From Gammaproteobacteria bacterium (GTDB lineage: Bacteria > Pseudomonadota > Gammaproteobacteria > Pseudomonadales > IMCC2047), in contig JAJFKB010000014.1 of the NCBI GenBank assembly GCA_021773395.1, positions 1 to 64,000 on the forward strand: a stretch of DNA of 64,000 bases, read 5' to 3'. The translations under genes were made by a program, and so were the position numbers. Shown here one piece after another: positions 55,971-64,000 of this stretch. Each line of letters starts with the position of its first letter. Position 1 is the stretch's first letter. The notes under the pieces were generated by a model that saw only the letters and a program-made list of their open reading frames with translations, did not search any database and was not told the origin of the DNA.

Positions 55971-57512
55971 TTAATGGGGAACAGTATCATCCGAAGGAAA
56001 GGCCGTCTGGTGCGCGCTGAACCTAAGCGCTGTATTATCCGGGTCGACAGCTTCAAATAGTTTTGCCAGATTCAAATGTTGCTCTAACTCATCCGCTAGC
56101 CGGTTAATGTCCTGTTCCCGGCGTGCCTCATAATCCGGCGTATCCATGCTGGTTAAGCCTGCCCATTTTAAAAGTGATTCACAGGCCTCGTGATTATTGA
56201 ACAGGCCGTGCAGATAGGTGCCAAAAATCTGGTTGTCTTCGGAAATTGCGCCATCGCTTTGATCAGACAATTGAATTGCCGGGCGCAGTAACGCGGGGCC
56301 AGAGCTTACTCCAGCGTGAATCTCGTAGCCGTTGATGGGCGTATTCCCGTCGAGCCTTAGGCTGCCTGAAGTTCTGCGAAGTTGCTTCTCTGGTTTCAGA
56401 CTGGTTGACATGTCCAGCAAGCCCAATGCCTTTGCCTCCTTGATTTTGCCTTCGATTTGCATTGGGTCATTAATTCGATTGCCCAGCATTTGAAAGCCAC
56501 CACAGATACCCATCAGTTTCCCACCATAGCGCAAATGTTTTTGAATGACCTGCTCCCAGTCGTTTTCTCTGAGCCATTGCAGGTCGCAGATTACACTCTT
56601 GGAGCCGGGTAATATGATCAAATCTGCGGCGGGTATCTTCTGCCCAGGGCCAACGAAAATCAGGTCTACTTGGGGGTGCAGTCTAAGCGGATCAAAATCC
56701 GTATGATTGCTGATGCGCGGCAAAACCGGCACAACTACTCGGAGATTATCTTTGGACGGGTCTAAAACCTGTTGGCAGGAGATAGCGTCTTCCGCCTCCA
56801 GGTGGAAGCCCTGTAAATAAGGCAGTACGCCAATTACCGGTTTTCCTGTGCGGCGCTGAAGCCACTCCAGGCCGGGGTATAGCAGAGCAATATCTCCGCG
56901 AAATTTGTTGATGACAAATCCTATAACCCGCTGCTGCTCAGATTCAGAAAGCAATTCCAGCGTACCCACCAGATGCGCAAAAACACCGCCGCGATCGATA
57001 TCTGCGACCAATATAACTGGACAATCTACCGCTTCAGCAAAGCCCATATTGGCGATATCCTTATCGCGTAGATTGATTTCAGCAGAACTTCCAGCGCCTT
57101 CTACAATCACGGCTTCATAACACTCAGATAATCGCCGGTAGGATTCCAGTACTGCGCTCATGGCCACCGTTTTGTAGTCATGGAAATCAGTTGCATCCAT
57201 CTCGGTAAGCGCTTTACCCTGGATTATGACCTGTGCGCCAATGTCGCTGTTGGGCTTAAGCAATACGGGGTTCATATCGGTGCTGGGTTCGATCATGCAG
57301 GCTTGGGCCTGCACGGCCTGCGCCTGCACGGCCTGCGCTCTTCCGATCTCGCCACCATCCGAAGTGACGGCACTGTTAAGCGCCATGTTTTGCGGTTTAA
57401 AAGGGGCTACCCGGACGCCACGGCGAGTGAGCGCCCGGCATAGTCCTGCTACCAGTACGGTTTTGCCTGCGTCAGAGGTGGTGCCTTGAATCATTAGGGT
57501 GAAGGAAGACAT
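55971..57512 (-). CDS. cobQ: cobyric acid synthase
   Basis: CobQ amidates the side chains b, d, e and g of adenosyl-cobyrinic a,c-diamide to make adenosylcobyric acid, using glutamine. The 513-residue protein has the ATP-binding [20 protein letters not shown], the [13 protein letters not shown] motif, and a glutamine-amidotransferase domain with [12 protein letters not shown] (Cys) and the late His. A 15-bp perfect tandem duplication (57309-57338) adds five residues, [13 protein letters not shown], in a segment that is normally single. The operon order is btuB-cobO-cobQ-phosphatase. Confidence 0.94.
   Translation of the reverse strand: MSSFTLMIQGTTSDAGKTVLVAGLCRALTRRGVRVAPFKPQNMALNSAVTSDGGEIGRAQAVQAQAVQAQACMIEPSTDMNPVLLKPNSDIGAQVIIQGKALTEMDATDFHDYKTVAMSAVLESYRRLSECYEAVIVEGAGSSAEINLRDKDIANMGFAEAVDCPVILVADIDRGGVFAHLVGTLELLSESEQQRVIGFVINKFRGDIALLYPGLEWLQRRTGKPVIGVLPYLQGFHLEAEDAISCQQVLDPSKDNLRVVVPVLPRISNHTDFDPLRLHPQVDLIFVGPGQKIPAADLIILPGSKSVICDLQWLRENDWEQVIQKHLRYGGKLMGICGGFQMLGNRINDPMQIEGKIKEAKALGLLDMSTSLKPEKQLRRTSGSLRLDGNTPINGYEIHAGVSSGPALLRPAIQLSDQSDGAISEDNQIFGTYLHGLFNNHEACESLLKWAGLTSMDTPDYEARREQDINRLADELEQHLNLAKLFEAVDPDNTALRFSAHQTAFPSDDTVPH
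57309..57338. repeat. exact 15-bp tandem duplication inside cobQ
   Basis: Two identical copies of CTGCACGGCCTGCGC abut head to tail (plus-strand reading). The insertion is in frame and adds a five-residue repeat within a conserved helix. Confidence 0.9.
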
Positions 57513-57530
57513 AGTGCTGCGGTCTCGGTT

Positions 57531-58151
57531 CTAAAAATCCACGCCTTTTCGGGCTTTGACGCCTGCCTTGAAGGCATGTTTGATCTCTTTGATTTCAGAA
57601 ACGGTATCTGCCAACTCCTGCAACGCGCTGCCGCCGCCGCGCCCGGTGACTACCACGCTTTGGTTGTCAGGCCTATTGCGCAGCGCATCCAGGATTAGCT
57701 GTTCGTCCAGGTATTTGTAAGCAATCATGTAGGTGAGTTCGTCGAGAATCACCAACTGAAAGCTGTCGTCTTTGAGCATAGCTTCAGCCTTAGCCCAGGT
57801 AATCTTCGCGGCTGCGATATCGGCATCCCGATCCTGGGTGTCCCAGGTAAAGCCTGTGCCCATTTGATAAAAATCTATCTGCGGACAGTGATCCCGCAGA
57901 TAGATTTCTTCTCCTGAAAGCTGTTGTCCCTTTATAAACTGGATCACTCCGACCTTCTGATCGTATCCCAGAGCCCGCATTACCATACCAAAGGCTGAGC
58001 TACTTTTGCCTTTGCCGTTCCCGGTGAGCACAATCAGTACACCGCGTTCTTCCGCGGCCTCTTCAATGTGTTGATCGACCTTGGCTTTTTGCTTTTGCAT
58101 AGCGCGTTTGTGCTTGTCAGATTTTGCATCTGACGGTTGCTTCGCGGTCAC
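57531..58151 (-). CDS. cobO: cob(I)yrinic acid a,c-diamide adenosyltransferase
   Basis: CobO (BtuR/CobA-type) attaches the adenosyl group to corrinoid cobalt. The 206-residue protein has the P-loop TGNGKGKSSSAFGM, the corrin-binding VIQFIKGQQLSGEE, and LDELTYMIAYKYL. An N-terminal basic extension of about 30 residues is common in this family. It begins 25 bases after the btuB stop and lies 18 bases before cobQ. Confidence 0.95.
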   Translation of the reverse strand: MTAKQPSDAKSDKHKRAMQKQKAKVDQHIEEAAEERGVLIVLTGNGKGKSSSAFGMVMRALGYDQKVGVIQFIKGQQLSGEEIYLRDHCPQIDFYQMGTGFTWDTQDRDADIAAAKITWAKAEAMLKDDSFQLVILDELTYMIAYKYLDEQLILDALRNRPDNQSVVVTGRGGGSALQELADTVSEIKEIKHAFKAGVKARKGVDF

Positions 58152-58176
58152 GGCATTCTCCTGATCAATAGTTAGT

Positions 58177-60039
58177 CTAGAGCTCGTAGTGCACTGAAAT
58201 TGCTGCAGTTACGCCCTCAGTTTCGAAGGGTTGAATCAGACGGTATTGCTTGTCGAACAGATTGTTGATCTTCAGCGCCAGGCTGAGTTCATTGTTAATC
58301 TGGTAGCGGGCGCGTAAATCAACGGTTGCGTAACCACTGAGCCTATCTTTTTTGCCGTCGAAATCCTGGTCTTGATCCAGACGATAACTTTGCGCTTGCC
58401 AAAATAACGCAAGATCGAGTTTACCAAATTGTCGGGAGATATCCAGATTGGCGCTGGCACGTGAACGCCTGATTAGCAGGCTATCGTCACTTTGATCGCG
58501 TGGGTCTGTGTAGGTCAGTGCTATTGCTGTGCGCCAGCCGAACAGATCAGAATTGGCTCCGACTTCGCCACCTAGTATCTTGGCTTCGGCGACGTTGGCG
58601 ACAGTTGAATAATCGGAACTCAGGCTAATGAGATCGTCAATATCGGTTTGATAGAGAGAGGCGAACCAAGCGATATTTCCGGTTTGACCGTGGACTAAAA
58701 GCTCCAGCGATTCAGATTTTTCGGGGGCAAGATTTGGGTTGCCCTCGAAGGTAAAGCAAGAGCCGAAGAAGCAGCCAAAATCGGTGAAGGGAAAATACAG
58801 ATCGTTAAAGGTGGGGGATTTAAACCCCGTGCCATAGGAGAGGCTAACCAGAATATCATCCGTCAGGTCATAGCCGATGGCGAGGTTCCCGGTTTCGTAA
58901 CTGCCGAAGGCTTCGTTATCATCGCTGCGAAATCCGGCTTCTATGGACCAGCGCTCGATTTTGCCGAGATACTGGGTGAACCAGGAGTGGTTGTCGCGTT
59001 CACTTTCAATAAAGTTTGCGCTGCTGCTGACATCGTCGATGTGGTAATCATAACCAAAACTCAGCTGGTGGCTTTCTGCCATCTGGTAATCCAATTGTAA
59101 GGCGGCTGAGTCCCTGGTGGTTTCGAACAGAGAGGGGGAAAATCCGAAGGAAGTGGTCTGGTCTCGGTAGCTGCCGAGTTGGGCTTTTAGTTTGAGGTTA
59201 TCCCGAATGGGCAGTGACACTGAAAGGCTTCCGCTCTCATTGATAAAATCGGTGGAGTCATTGCTGCCGTCGAATTCAGAATTACCTTCGCTACGCAGAT
59301 AGTCCATCGCCAGAGAGACACCATTAGCAAACTGATGCTGAATACTGGCGGATAAGGCTGATTGACGATAGCCATCCTTGTCGGTGTCAGCGCCGCTATT
59401 ATTGTAGGTACGATCATAACCTGCTGTTTCTGTATAGGAGCCGTTCAGACTATAGGCGGTATTGCCGTATAGTCCACGCACGCCAGCTTGGCTGATTTGG
59501 GTGTCGTGTGAGCCGTAGCTAAGGTCGAGATAGGGTTTGAGTTCCTCTTTGCCTTTTTTGGTAAAAATCTGTATCACACCGCCGATGGCATTGCTGCCGT
59601 AGAGACTGGAGCGTGGTCCACGCACTAGTTCCACTCGCTCAACCTGAGTGACCGGCAAGTGTGTTAATGCAGCGGTGCCGCTGGTGGCATTGGCGGCACG
59701 GATGCCGTCAACTAAAACCAGGACGTGGTCGTTCTCCGTGCCGCGCAGGCGCAGGGATGTGAGGCTGCCGAGGCCGCCACTGTGATCGATATCGAGTCCG
59801 GGAATATGATCGAGCAGTTCCGGAAGACTCTGCGCTTGCGCGCTGTCGATCTCGACTTCGGTTAAAATCGCGGCGGAAGAAAGGCTGTTTTTCAGCATCT
59901 GTTCAGAGCGAGTGGCAGTGACCAGAATATGCTCATCCAGTTGTTGTTCCGCTTGCGTTATGACGGGGGTAAATGCCGATGTTGTGGCAACGGCGACTGC
60001 AACTAAATTTTTCATGAAAATCCTCAATAGCTGTAACAA
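58177..60039 (-). CDS. btuB: BtuB-like TonB-dependent cobalamin receptor
   Basis: A 620-residue outer-membrane receptor for cobalamin or related corrinoids. The signal peptide is about 1-30, the TonB box EHILVTATR, the plug contains VERVELVRGPRSSLYGSNAIGGV, and the barrel ends in aromatic-rich ISVHYEL. The upstream cobalamin riboswitch and the cobO/cobQ operon support the vitamin B12 assignment. GAGGA lies about six bases before the ATG. It represses when cobalamin is abundant, through the riboswitch. Confidence 0.94.
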   Translation of the reverse strand: MLQLLRIFMKNLVAVAVATTSAFTPVITQAEQQLDEHILVTATRSEQMLKNSLSSAAILTEVEIDSAQAQSLPELLDHIPGLDIDHSGGLGSLTSLRLRGTENDHVLVLVDGIRAANATSGTAALTHLPVTQVERVELVRGPRSSLYGSNAIGGVIQIFTKKGKEELKPYLDLSYGSHDTQISQAGVRGLYGNTAYSLNGSYTETAGYDRTYNNSGADTDKDGYRQSALSASIQHQFANGVSLAMDYLRSEGNSEFDGSNDSTDFINESGSLSVSLPIRDNLKLKAQLGSYRDQTTSFGFSPSLFETTRDSAALQLDYQMAESHQLSFGYDYHIDDVSSSANFIESERDNHSWFTQYLGKIERWSIEAGFRSDDNEAFGSYETGNLAIGYDLTDDILVSLSYGTGFKSPTFNDLYFPFTDFGCFFGSCFTFEGNPNLAPEKSESLELLVHGQTGNIAWFASLYQTDIDDLISLSSDYSTVANVAEAKILGGEVGANSDLFGWRTAIALTYTDPRDQSDDSLLIRRSRASANLDISRQFGKLDLALFWQAQSYRLDQDQDFDGKKDRLSGYATVDLRARYQINNELSLALKINNLFDKQYRLIQPFETEGVTAAISVHYEL

Positions 60040-60105
60040 ATAAGCGATCGAGGGAGGGGAGATCGTTTGAAGCTGAAGCGATGGGGAATGATCAGCTACA
60101 GATGA

Positions 60106-60288
60106 AGCCCTCCGCTACATCGTTCGAGAACTGTTCAAGGCCGGTTCCGGGCTTGTCACGCTTATGTGATTCACCGTTGCGGGGGCAGCGTTGGTTTAGC
60201 AGTAGGTCAGCCAATCACAGACCAGTGCGCACCAAACTTCCCGTTTAACCCAATCCGCTATTTTGGCAAATAGAGGATTGAGCACCTT
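60106..60288 (-). promoter_or_regulatory. cobalamin riboswitch controlling btuB-cobO-cobQ
   Basis: On the minus strand the conserved blocks appear in order: AAGGTGCTC, TTAAACGGGAAGTTTGGTG, AACGCTGCCCCCGCAACGGT, and a variant B12 box AAGCCCGGAACCGGCCTT (60134-60154), then GCGGAGGGC. The switch ends about 70 bases before the btuB ATG, near enough to sequester the start region. B12 binding is expected to repress. The B12 box deviates from the common AAGCCAGGAGACCTGCC, but the frame of blocks is complete. Confidence 0.88.
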
Positions 60289-60422
60289 ATACAGGGATCG
60301 GAAATATAACAGGTAGTGTTTCATCTATTCAATGCCAATCTGAAAATTAATCGTTAGGCGGGACTCATACTTCGTGTTTCAATGGTTTCGCGTCCAGAGG
60401 GTAAAGAGGTTAAAATTCCATA

Positions 60423-61247
60423 ATGAAAGTTGATTTACATTGCCATAGCAATTTGTCGGATGGCGAGTTATCACCGCTGGAACTGATTCAATATGCAGGG
60501 AAGCAGGGTATCGATATGTTGGCAATTACCGATCATGATTGTGCGCAGAAGCTACCTGAGGTCAGCGCGCTTGCCAAAACTCTAGCGATAGAGCTGGTTC
60601 CAGGAATTGAGATATCAGCCACCTGGGGCAAGATAGGGGTGCATGTTGTTGGTCTGAATATTTGTCTGGATAGTATCGCTCTGCTGCAAGCGGTGGCAAT
60701 GCAATCTGAGGCGCGCGAGCATAGGGCGCAGGAAATTGACGCATGTCTGGCCAAGCTCAATATTCATGACAGTTATACCGGTGCTAAAACCGTAGCCGGG
60801 GACAGCCAGATCGGAAGACCCCATTTCGCCCAGTATTTATTGGAGGCTGGTTTTGTCAAGGATTTAAAGACAGCCTATAAAAAGTATTTGGGCGCTGGCA
60901 AAGTTGGTGATGTGAAATGCTTTTGGCCGGATATGAATGAGGTAATTGGCTGGATCCACGAGGCCAATGGCCAAGCGGTGCTGGCGCATCCGGCAAAATA
61001 TAAATTGACGCGGCGTAAACTCGATATGCTTTGTCGCGAGTTCAAGGAAGCAGGTGGAGATGGTATTGAGGTGGTTTCCGGTATGCAATCTCAGGATATT
61101 ACGGATTATCATGAACACCTGAGCCTCAAATATTCATTTTTTGCATCTTGCGGCAGTGACTTTCACGGCCCTGCATCTTCATGGCATGATTTAGGCAAGA
61201 TGGCACATATGCCGGTGTCTTGTAAGCCCATTTGGGAGCTTTGGTAG
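60423..61247 (+). CDS. PHP-domain phosphoesterase, YciV/RNase AM-like
   Basis: A 274-residue PHP hydrolase. The metal motifs DLHCHSNLSDG, ITDHD, PGIEISA, ANGQAVLAHPAKY and GSDFH are all intact. The family (YciV, RNase AM) removes nucleotides from 3',5'-bisphosphates and RNA 5' ends. It is the first of the yciV-yciO-trpS-scpA row known in gammaproteobacteria, which supports the assignment. Start ATG lies at the expected family position; the ribosome-binding site is weak. Confidence 0.9.
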   Translation: MKVDLHCHSNLSDGELSPLELIQYAGKQGIDMLAITDHDCAQKLPEVSALAKTLAIELVPGIEISATWGKIGVHVVGLNICLDSIALLQAVAMQSEAREHRAQEIDACLAKLNIHDSYTGAKTVAGDSQIGRPHFAQYLLEAGFVKDLKTAYKKYLGAGKVGDVKCFWPDMNEVIGWIHEANGQAVLAHPAKYKLTRRKLDMLCREFKEAGGDGIEVVSGMQSQDITDYHEHLSLKYSFFASCGSDFHGPASSWHDLGKMAHMPVSCKPIWELW

Positions 61248-61517
61248 TCAAGCCAACAGCCGCTTGATGAGCCACTGTGGTGCAAGGGATGCTGGTGCCT
61301 GGATACCTTGAGTTAACTTTTGGTTTGACAGGTTAAAATTGCCGGGTCGCGACTTAATATAAGTCCACCCTACGCGAATCTGCCATCAGCAATAGCGGTT
61401 TGTCCTGTTTGATCAAAGGCACTCCACAGTTGGCACGGTGCACATAGCTCATTTATGTCTTGCCAGATCCAGCGGGAATCGTTAGATTGCCAGCCTGAAA
61501 ACGATTAATGGACACGA

Positions 61518-62138
61518 ATGAGTCAGCTATTTTCCATACATCCGGATAACCCGCAAAATCGCTTAATTAAACAGGCCGTGGAGATTATCAAAAGCGGAGG
61601 GGTCGTCGTGTATCCCACCGACTGTGCCTATGCGTTAGGTTGCCACCTTGGCGACAAGTCTGCTGTGGATAGAATTCGCCGTATTCGCCAATTGGATGAT
61701 AAACATAATTTTACACTGGTCTGTCGTGATTTGTCCGATGTGTCGACCTATGCAAAGCTGGATAACAGTACCTACCGGTTGCTCAAGGCCCATACGCCTG
61801 GAGCTTATACCTTTATTTTGCGGGCTACTGGTGAAGTGCCGCGGCGTCTTTTGCATCCAAAGCGTCGCACCATTGGTCTGCGAATTCCCAATGATTCGAT
61901 TACACTGGCATTACTGGATGAGCTGGGCGAGCCGTTAATTAGTACCTCACTGATCCTGCCCGGTGAAGAGTACCCGCTGACTGAGCCTTATGATATTAGA
62001 GAGACGCTGCAGCATTCGGTGGATCTTGTCATTGACGGTGGTTACTGCGGGATGGAAGAAACTACGGTTGTTGATCTCACCGATGAGGTGCCGGTACTTG
62101 TGCGCGCCGGTGTGGGCGATCCATCACACTTTGAATAA
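61518..62138 (+). CDS. yciO: YciO-like Sua5/YrdC-family protein
   Basis: The 206-residue protein has the Sua5/YciO/YrdC fold: VVVYPTDCAYALGC, RIRRIRQLDDKHNF, HTPGAYTFILRATGEVPRR and RRTIGLRIPNDS. It is the YciO subgroup, whose role is less settled than TsaC's. Length matches E. coli YciO. Gap to trpS is 78 bases. Confidence 0.92.
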   Translation: MSQLFSIHPDNPQNRLIKQAVEIIKSGGVVVYPTDCAYALGCHLGDKSAVDRIRRIRQLDDKHNFTLVCRDLSDVSTYAKLDNSTYRLLKAHTPGAYTFILRATGEVPRRLLHPKRRTIGLRIPNDSITLALLDELGEPLISTSLILPGEEYPLTEPYDIRETLQHSVDLVIDGGYCGMEETTVVDLTDEVPVLVRAGVGDPSHFE

Positions 62139-62216
62139 AACAACCAAACATCGTTATAATACGATTCTCGAATAAGATTCCAACAACAATCTACCCTAAA
62201 ATTCTAGGAGACAAGC

Positions 62217-63431
62217 TTGTCCGTAATTAATACTGACCGCCGGGTTCTTTCCGGTATGCGGCCCACTGGGAAGTTACATCTGGGTCATTATCATGGCGTT
62301 TTAAAAAACTGGATTAAACTGCAGCATGAATGTGAGTGCTTTTTTGCAATTGTCGATTGGCACGCATTGACCACACATTACGATGATCCGCACATGATCG
62401 AGCAGAATGTCTGGGATATGCTGGTGGACTGGCTGGCTGCTGGAATAAATCCGGGATCCGCAACAATCTTCCTTCAGTCGCGTGTGCCCGAGCATGCGGA
62501 GCTGCACCTGCTGTTATCCATGATAACGCCCTTGAGCTGGCTGGAAAGAGTGCCCACCTATAAAGAACAGCAGGACAAGATAAAAGATAAGGATTTGGCG
62601 ACCTATGGGTTTCTGGGGTATCCGCTGTTACAGGCAGCTGACATACTGGTATACCGAGCTGGGGCGGTGCCGGTCGGTGCGGATCAAGTGCCACACGTGG
62701 AGATGTGTCGAGAGATAGCGCGTCGTTTTAATCATATCTATGGGCGGGATCTGGGATTTGAAGAACAGGCGGAAGCCGCTATAAAGAAAATGGGTAAGAA
62801 GGCCTCAAAGGCCTATACACAGCTGAAAACGCTTTTTCAGGAACAGGGTGATCTGGAGGCGTTTGAGCGGGCTTGTGCGTTGGTGAATGATCAGCAGAGC
62901 ATTTCTATTAGCGATCGCGAGCGATTAATCGGTTATATCGAAGGTGGTGGAAAGGTGATACTGCCTGAGCCTAAGGCACTTTTAACACCTGAATCGAAAA
63001 TGCCGGGTCTAGATGGTCAGAAAATGTCGAAATCCTATGGTAATACCATTGCGCTAAGAGAAGAGCCTGATTTGGTTGATCAAAAGGTACGTACCATGCA
63101 GACGGACCCCGCAAGAGTGCGGCTATCAGATCCGGGAGACCCCGACAAATGTCCGGTTTGGCAGTTACATGAAGTCTACTCCGATCAGTCCACAAAGGAC
63201 TGGGTACAGGAAGGTTGTCGAAGTGCTGGCATTGGTTGTATTGAGTGCAAGAAACCGGTCATTGATGCCATTATTACCGAGTTGGAGCCCATTCGGGCAC
63301 GTGCCAAAGAATATGAGGATAACCCCGATATGGTGCGGGGTATTTTGGCTGAGGGGTGCGAGGCGGCGCGCGATGAGGCTAAGCAAACGTTGGAAGTGGT
63401 GCGTGACGCGATGGGTTTGGGATACCGCTAG
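62217..63431 (+). CDS. trpS: tryptophan-tRNA ligase
   Basis: TrpRS charges tRNA-Trp. The 404-residue protein has the HIGH-class signature GKLHLGHYHG (21-28) and KMSKS (269-273) in GQKMSKSYGN. It is longer than the about 330-residue E. coli form because of an insert before KMSKS, as in Pseudomonas. The start is TTG with AGGAG six bases before it. scpA follows after 9 bases. Confidence 0.95.
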   Translation: MSVINTDRRVLSGMRPTGKLHLGHYHGVLKNWIKLQHECECFFAIVDWHALTTHYDDPHMIEQNVWDMLVDWLAAGINPGSATIFLQSRVPEHAELHLLLSMITPLSWLERVPTYKEQQDKIKDKDLATYGFLGYPLLQAADILVYRAGAVPVGADQVPHVEMCREIARRFNHIYGRDLGFEEQAEAAIKKMGKKASKAYTQLKTLFQEQGDLEAFERACALVNDQQSISISDRERLIGYIEGGGKVILPEPKALLTPESKMPGLDGQKMSKSYGNTIALREEPDLVDQKVRTMQTDPARVRLSDPGDPDKCPVWQLHEVYSDQSTKDWVQEGCRSAGIGCIECKKPVIDAIITELEPIRARAKEYEDNPDMVRGILAEGCEAARDEAKQTLEVVRDAMGLGYR

Positions 63432-63440
63432 GCGAAATTG

Positions 63441-64000
63441 ATGAATGACTCGATAGAGTTGTCAGGAACTGACCGAGGTGCCGATTTACCGACGGAAGCT
63501 TTGGTGGGTGCTGCTATTGTACTTCAACCATCGCAACAGGAAATGCCTTTTGCGATCGTTGAGGGTCAACCAGTCACCCAAATTCCTCAGGATTTGTATA
63601 TACCTCCCGATGCCCTTGAGATTATTCTTGAAGCTTTCGAGGGGCCGCTGGATTTATTGCTTTATCTGATAAAACGCCAGAACCTGGATATTCTGGATAT
63701 CAATGTATCGCGTATTACGCACCAGTATATGGAGTACATTGAGATAATGAAGGCTATGCAGTTCGAGCTCGCCGCTGAGTATTTGTTGATGGCGGCAATG
63801 TTGGCGGAGATAAAGTCCCGAATGCTGTTGCCGCGACACGAAAATATCGAGGAAGATGAAGGCGATCCTCGAGCTGAGTTGATCAGACGGTTACAGGAAT
63901 ACGAGCGTTATAAGCAGGCCGCAGAGGACGTGGACAGTTTGCCGCGTCTTAACAGGGATCTGTATCAAGTAAGCGCCGACGCGCCAAAGCTGGAGAGCAG
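63441..64000 (+). CDS. scpA: segregation and condensation protein A (partial, 3' end cut)
   Basis: The first 186 residues of ScpA, the kleisin subunit of the SMC-ScpAB condensin. It runs open to the window edge. The conserved FEGPLDLLLYLIKRQNLDI and AAEYLLMAAMLAEIKSRMLL are clear. The N-terminus before residue 50 is an extension common in gammaproteobacteria. ATG is 9 bases after the trpS stop, so the two are co-transcribed. Confidence 0.94.
   Translation, partial: MNDSIELSGTDRGADLPTEALVGAAIVLQPSQQEMPFAIVEGQPVTQIPQDLYIPPDALEIILEAFEGPLDLLLYLIKRQNLDILDINVSRITHQYMEYIEIMKAMQFELAAEYLLMAAMLAEIKSRMLLPRHENIEEDEGDPRAELIRRLQEYERYKQAAEDVDSLPRLNRDLYQVSADAPKLES

Noticed and set aside
1-64000. tRNA/rRNA genes, CRISPR arrays, insertion sequences, integrases and prophage genes
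   Set aside because: I looked for the usual patterns (clover-leaf T-arms, repeat-spacer periodicity, transposase motifs) and saw none; a dedicated scan could still find a cryptic one.

Overview
The window is a moderate-G+C bacterial chromosome segment from a Gram-negative gammaproteobacterium. It most resembles the marine Cellvibrionales/Spongiibacteraceae-like relatives of Pseudomonas. The evidence is outer-membrane TonB-dependent receptors, an RND pump, a Na+-type flagellar MotY, and the block argF-argD-grxD-peroxiredoxin-rnt-pyrC-motY-argG-gloA, which matches my recollection of Pseudomonas gene order. yciV-yciO-trpS-scpA is also a familiar gammaproteobacterial order. The assignment is inference from gene content; no rRNA or tRNA gene is visible. 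I saw no insertion sequence, prophage or CRISPR array, and almost all genes look intact.

Layout. 1-6.5 kb: a TonB-dependent receptor divergent from an acyl-CoA ligase plus alpha/beta hydrolase. The shared control region carries three TTCAACA-N2-TGTTGAA operators, two of them inside 25-bp inverted promoter cassettes. 6.6-11.1 kb: an RND efflux pair and a GlsB-type membrane protein. 11.4-21.1 kb: a membrane-anchored HDOD protein, cysH, bioA, a RegB/RegA-type redox two-component pair, hisC, and an operon of a GCS2-type ligase with an AstE-like deacylase. 21.2-28.6 kb: a gamma-glutamyltransferase without a signal peptide, a 35-residue CCGGCGG peptide gene with an FNR-type promoter, a large PAS-GGDEF-EAL protein, NnrS and a ferritin-like protein. 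28.7-35.8 kb: an M48 lipoprotein protease, a PilZ protein, a GNAT enzyme, an AsmA-like protein, and an operon of retropepsin-like lipoprotein, inactive transglutaminase membrane protein and ATP-grasp ligase. 36.2-41 kb: tex, a metallo-beta-lactamase-fold hydrolase, a GNAT enzyme and a second HDOD protein. 41-49.3 kb: the arginine/pyrimidine block. 49.4-55 kb: pntAB, cyclophilin, an SH3 protein, YciI and YciB. 55.2-60.3 kb: a cobalamin operon (btuB-cobO-cobQ-cobC-like phosphatase) behind a cobalamin riboswitch. 60.4 kb to the end: yciV, yciO, trpS and a truncated scpA.

Themes. Oxygen/redox and nitrosative control recurs: RegBA, FNR-type boxes at 23053, 26496 and 31626, NnrS, ferritin-like protein, peroxiredoxin and Grx4. 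Cyclic-di-GMP signalling is represented by the GGDEF-EAL and PilZ proteins. The most interesting signals are the twin operator-promoter cassettes, the FNR-driven CCGGCGG microprotein, a 32-bp perfect palindrome with an FNR core, a terminator-like hairpin just before the argD ribosome-binding site, the gamma-glutamyl gene cluster, and the retropepsin/transglutaminase/ATP-grasp envelope operon. Start codons were moved inward from the longest reading frame where a ribosome-binding site or operon overlap supports it; this is stated per gene.
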